The translations under genes were made by a program, and so were the position numbers. Below are positions 62,692 to 64,000 of a stretch of 64,000 nt of DNA, piece by piece; the stretch's first letter is position 1; each line of letters opens with the position of its first letter. Source of the DNA: DASVEG01 sp035540495 (lineage in GTDB: Bacteria; Actinomycetota; Acidimicrobiia; Acidimicrobiales; CADCTF01). The stretch spans positions 11,756 through 75,755 of the forward strand of contig DATLGL010000045.1 in assembly GCA_035540495.1 (NCBI GenBank), written 5' to 3'. The notes under the pieces are model-generated. The model was not told where the DNA came from. It was given only the letters and a program-made list of their open reading frames with translations, and did no database searches.

Positions 62692-63273
62692 CTAGCTTCT
62701 ACACGTCACGGGCACGTACCGGCTGAGGTGTTGAGCCGTCGGCGGCCCGACCACCGTTTCGACGCGACCGTTCCAGCAAACTCGCGCTCCGAAGGGGCTG
62801 AATCCTTCAGCGTCGGCATACGTGCCGCAAAAGAACGCGTTCTGGCATACGTTCTTACCGGCTCCATGGGTCCCTGCGGCATACGAATAGGTCTCGCCCG
62901 GATTCTGGGGCATCTGGACCACGCTGTGTGAGTTACGAGGCTCGAGCACCGCGGTAGTACGAAGGTACGTGTAGTGATCGCAGATAGTATTCGCATACAA
63001 CGTAACTCGCACGTTGAAGAATCCGCTCGGACTGCTCACGATATTCGCTTCGTTGATACTGCAGGACGCCGCCATGCCGTCCGAATCTGGGCCGGGCGCC
63101 TCGGGTGGAGTCGGGCTATCCCCGCCATCGCGGCAGCCACTTAAGGAGAGGATATTGCAGTACTTACCTTCACCCGTGAACTCTCGCTGAGTTGCCCCAG
63201 CCGGAGAGCTCGTGGCTCCAACTACTGTGACAAATGCGGCCACGAGTAACAGGAAGCCTCGTCTCATATTCAC
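62692..63273 (-). CDS. Orphan secreted protein with paired cysteines
   Basis: 193 residues from the GTG at 63273, with an ATG at 63267 as alternative. Signal peptide RRGFLLLVAAFVTVVGATSSPAGA, then YCNILSLSGC, a Pro-rich linker and a beta-rich domain with Cys at ASCSINEAN, NTICDHY, GKNVCQNAFFCGTYAD, RVCWNG and PVTCRS, about eight Cys in all, consistent with disulfides. No family recognised. It lies 23 nt downstream of the gene that follows. Confidence 0.65.
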   Translation of the reverse strand: MNMRRGFLLLVAAFVTVVGATSSPAGATQREFTGEGKYCNILSLSGCRDGGDSPTPPEAPGPDSDGMAASCSINEANIVSSPSGFFNVRVTLYANTICDHYTYLRTTAVLEPRNSHSVVQMPQNPGETYSYAAGTHGAGKNVCQNAFFCGTYADAEGFSPFGARVCWNGRVETVVGPPTAQHLSRYVPVTCRS

Positions 63274-63296
63274 GATACATTCTACCTTTCGCTGTG

Positions 63297-63820
63297 CTAT
63301 TCGTCAGTGGAGTCATTCGTTGTTCCGAAGGCGATCTCTATTACCTTGAAGAGCTGCTGCTTAGCGAGCCCAGTTGTTCTCGAGGAAGAGAAGCGAATGG
63401 ACACCGCTGAGCGGTCGTCTACTCTCACCATCGTCGTGAGTTCGCGAACGCTCACATTGGCGGGAGGTTGAGTTTCAAACAGGTAAAATCTCCTCCCGGC
63501 CACAGTCACCCACTCCGATGTTGCGCCGTCCGCCGGGTCAGTGTCGTCCGGTTGGTCTGCGAACGTCGGACTAGGAGCACCAGCGATCAGTTCGATTCGT
63601 AGCGCACCAGCTTCCTCGAGCTCGTCTCGGGTTGCCCGCGAGGGAGACAGCGTCGGCGAGTAGTAGACGATGAGAGCTTTACTGAGCCCACTGCCTTCGG
63701 TCGAATAGCTGACATAATGCGCCTCGCCGGCTTCCTTTATTGGCCTCGGGAAGCCTGGCAGGTTGCCCCCGTAGTCCACCGCTGCGTCGTGCTCCATACA
63801 CGTCGCGCCCTCGACGCCGC
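63297..63820 (-). pseudogene. Probable 5'-truncated gene next to an IS-like end
   Basis: The frame is open up to 63974, but its first 50 or so codons read the direct-repeat array at 63867-63958 and look like junk (Arg-rich, no signal peptide). The believable protein begins near DYGGNLPGFPRPIKEAGEAHY and runs to AFGTTNDSTDE: about 165 residues with SGLSKALIVYYSP, RRFYLFETQPPANVSVREL and SVSIRFSSSRTTGLAK-like beta strands. Like its downstream neighbour it would be expected to be secreted, but the N-terminus is missing. Coordinates of the break are approximate. Confidence 0.5.
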
Positions 63821-63855
63821 ATTCACCTCTTCGAGCCGCAGCCAGGTTTCGGTGA

Positions 63856-63867
63856 CTGTCGTGACAG
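63856..63867. repeat. Small palindrome at the repeat-array boundary
   Basis: CTGTC-GT-GACAG immediately before the first unit of the direct-repeat array; it may mark the element tip. Confidence 0.4.
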
Positions 63868-63958
63868 CGGACATCGGATAATCCCGGTGGGCGGACACGA
63901 AAGTCCTGGCTGACGGACACGAGATTTCCTGGTCGGCGGACACGGGTTCTCCCGGTCT
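63867..63958. mobile_element. Direct-repeat array resembling an IS end
   Basis: Four units starting at 63867, 63891, 63913 and 63936 (spacing 24, 22, 23) share G/A-CGGACA at the left and CCYGGT at the right, e.g. GCGGACACGAAAGTCCTGG and ACGGACACGAGATTTCCTGG. Iterated transposase-binding sites of this kind occur at the ends of IS21-like and related actinobacterial elements; a transposase would lie beyond the right edge. Confidence 0.5.
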
Positions 63959-64000
63959 CTTGTTGTTGATCCACCGCGGCGGCGCCTCCGCCGGGTTCGC

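Noticed and set aside
63861..63974. N-terminal extension of the last minus-strand gene up to 63974
   Set aside because: These codons read the direct-repeat array and give an Arg-rich sequence without signal peptide, so they are not taken as native protein.

Overview
The window is high-GC DNA, and its gene complement points to an actinobacterium, probably an Acidimicrobiia-like lineage (inferred from gene content, not from a marker-gene tree). Supporting signs are an HspR/HAIR heat-shock circuit, a dCTP deaminase of the bifunctional actinobacterial type, a PurS/PurQ/PurL three-part FGAM synthase, an EtfD-like membrane Fe-S reductase, LPxTG and LAxTG surface proteins, and many genes with a TANNNT -10 element only 6-9 nt before the start codon (leaderless transcripts).

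Layout. 1-2020: the end of a thiamine-diphosphate E1 beta subunit, a palindromic repeat, a small membrane protein and pyrE. 2037-15549: purine biosynthesis, with purF-purM, purL, and an eight-gene minus-strand operon purA-D-K-E-B-C-S-Q whose seven junctions all overlap by 1-4 nt. A PHP phosphoesterase and a 139-aa unknown gene lie among them. Together these genes cover PRPP to phosphoribosylamine, GAR, FGAM, AIR, CAIR and SAICAR, plus AMP formation from IMP. No purN/purT or purH is present. 15589-19340: a small membrane protein/cupredoxin-lipoprotein cluster, dtd and a Zn-peptidase. 19517-22051: clpB with a HAIR-like operator. 22135-29507: three sortase-sorted surface proteins, one with eleven DUF11-type repeats. 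29585-33700: the dnaK-grpE-dnaJ-hspR operon behind a near-consensus HAIR.

33772-40005 is a 2077-residue secreted protein with a TolB-like propeller, 22 copies of a PLRSV pentapeptide and a C25-like cysteine peptidase domain. Divergent from it, 40137-43613 encodes a two-cyclase/NTPase/TPR protein built like animal soluble adenylyl cyclase. Then follow a MacB-type ABC exporter, an ATP-grasp enzyme, an M14 carboxypeptidase, a secreted PLC-like protein, gpmA, glnB-amtB with a GlnR-like box and an OmpR-type regulator, a cyclic-nucleotide-binding protein, the EtfD-like reductase, an LPRTG protein, a GAF protein with a degenerate kinase core, and dcd.

At 59561-59839 there is a SelW-like (Rdx family) gene not visible to ordinary ORF calling: its frame runs through an in-frame TGA at the active-site position, so it is either a selenoprotein or a decayed gene. 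Next to it a tRNA-Gly(CCC) loses homology in its T arm. From there to the right edge the DNA is accessory in character: lower GC, long stretches without genes, small orphan secreted proteins, a YegP-like gene and, at 63867-63958, an array of 22-24 bp direct repeats resembling the end of an IS element that seems to have truncated the last gene.
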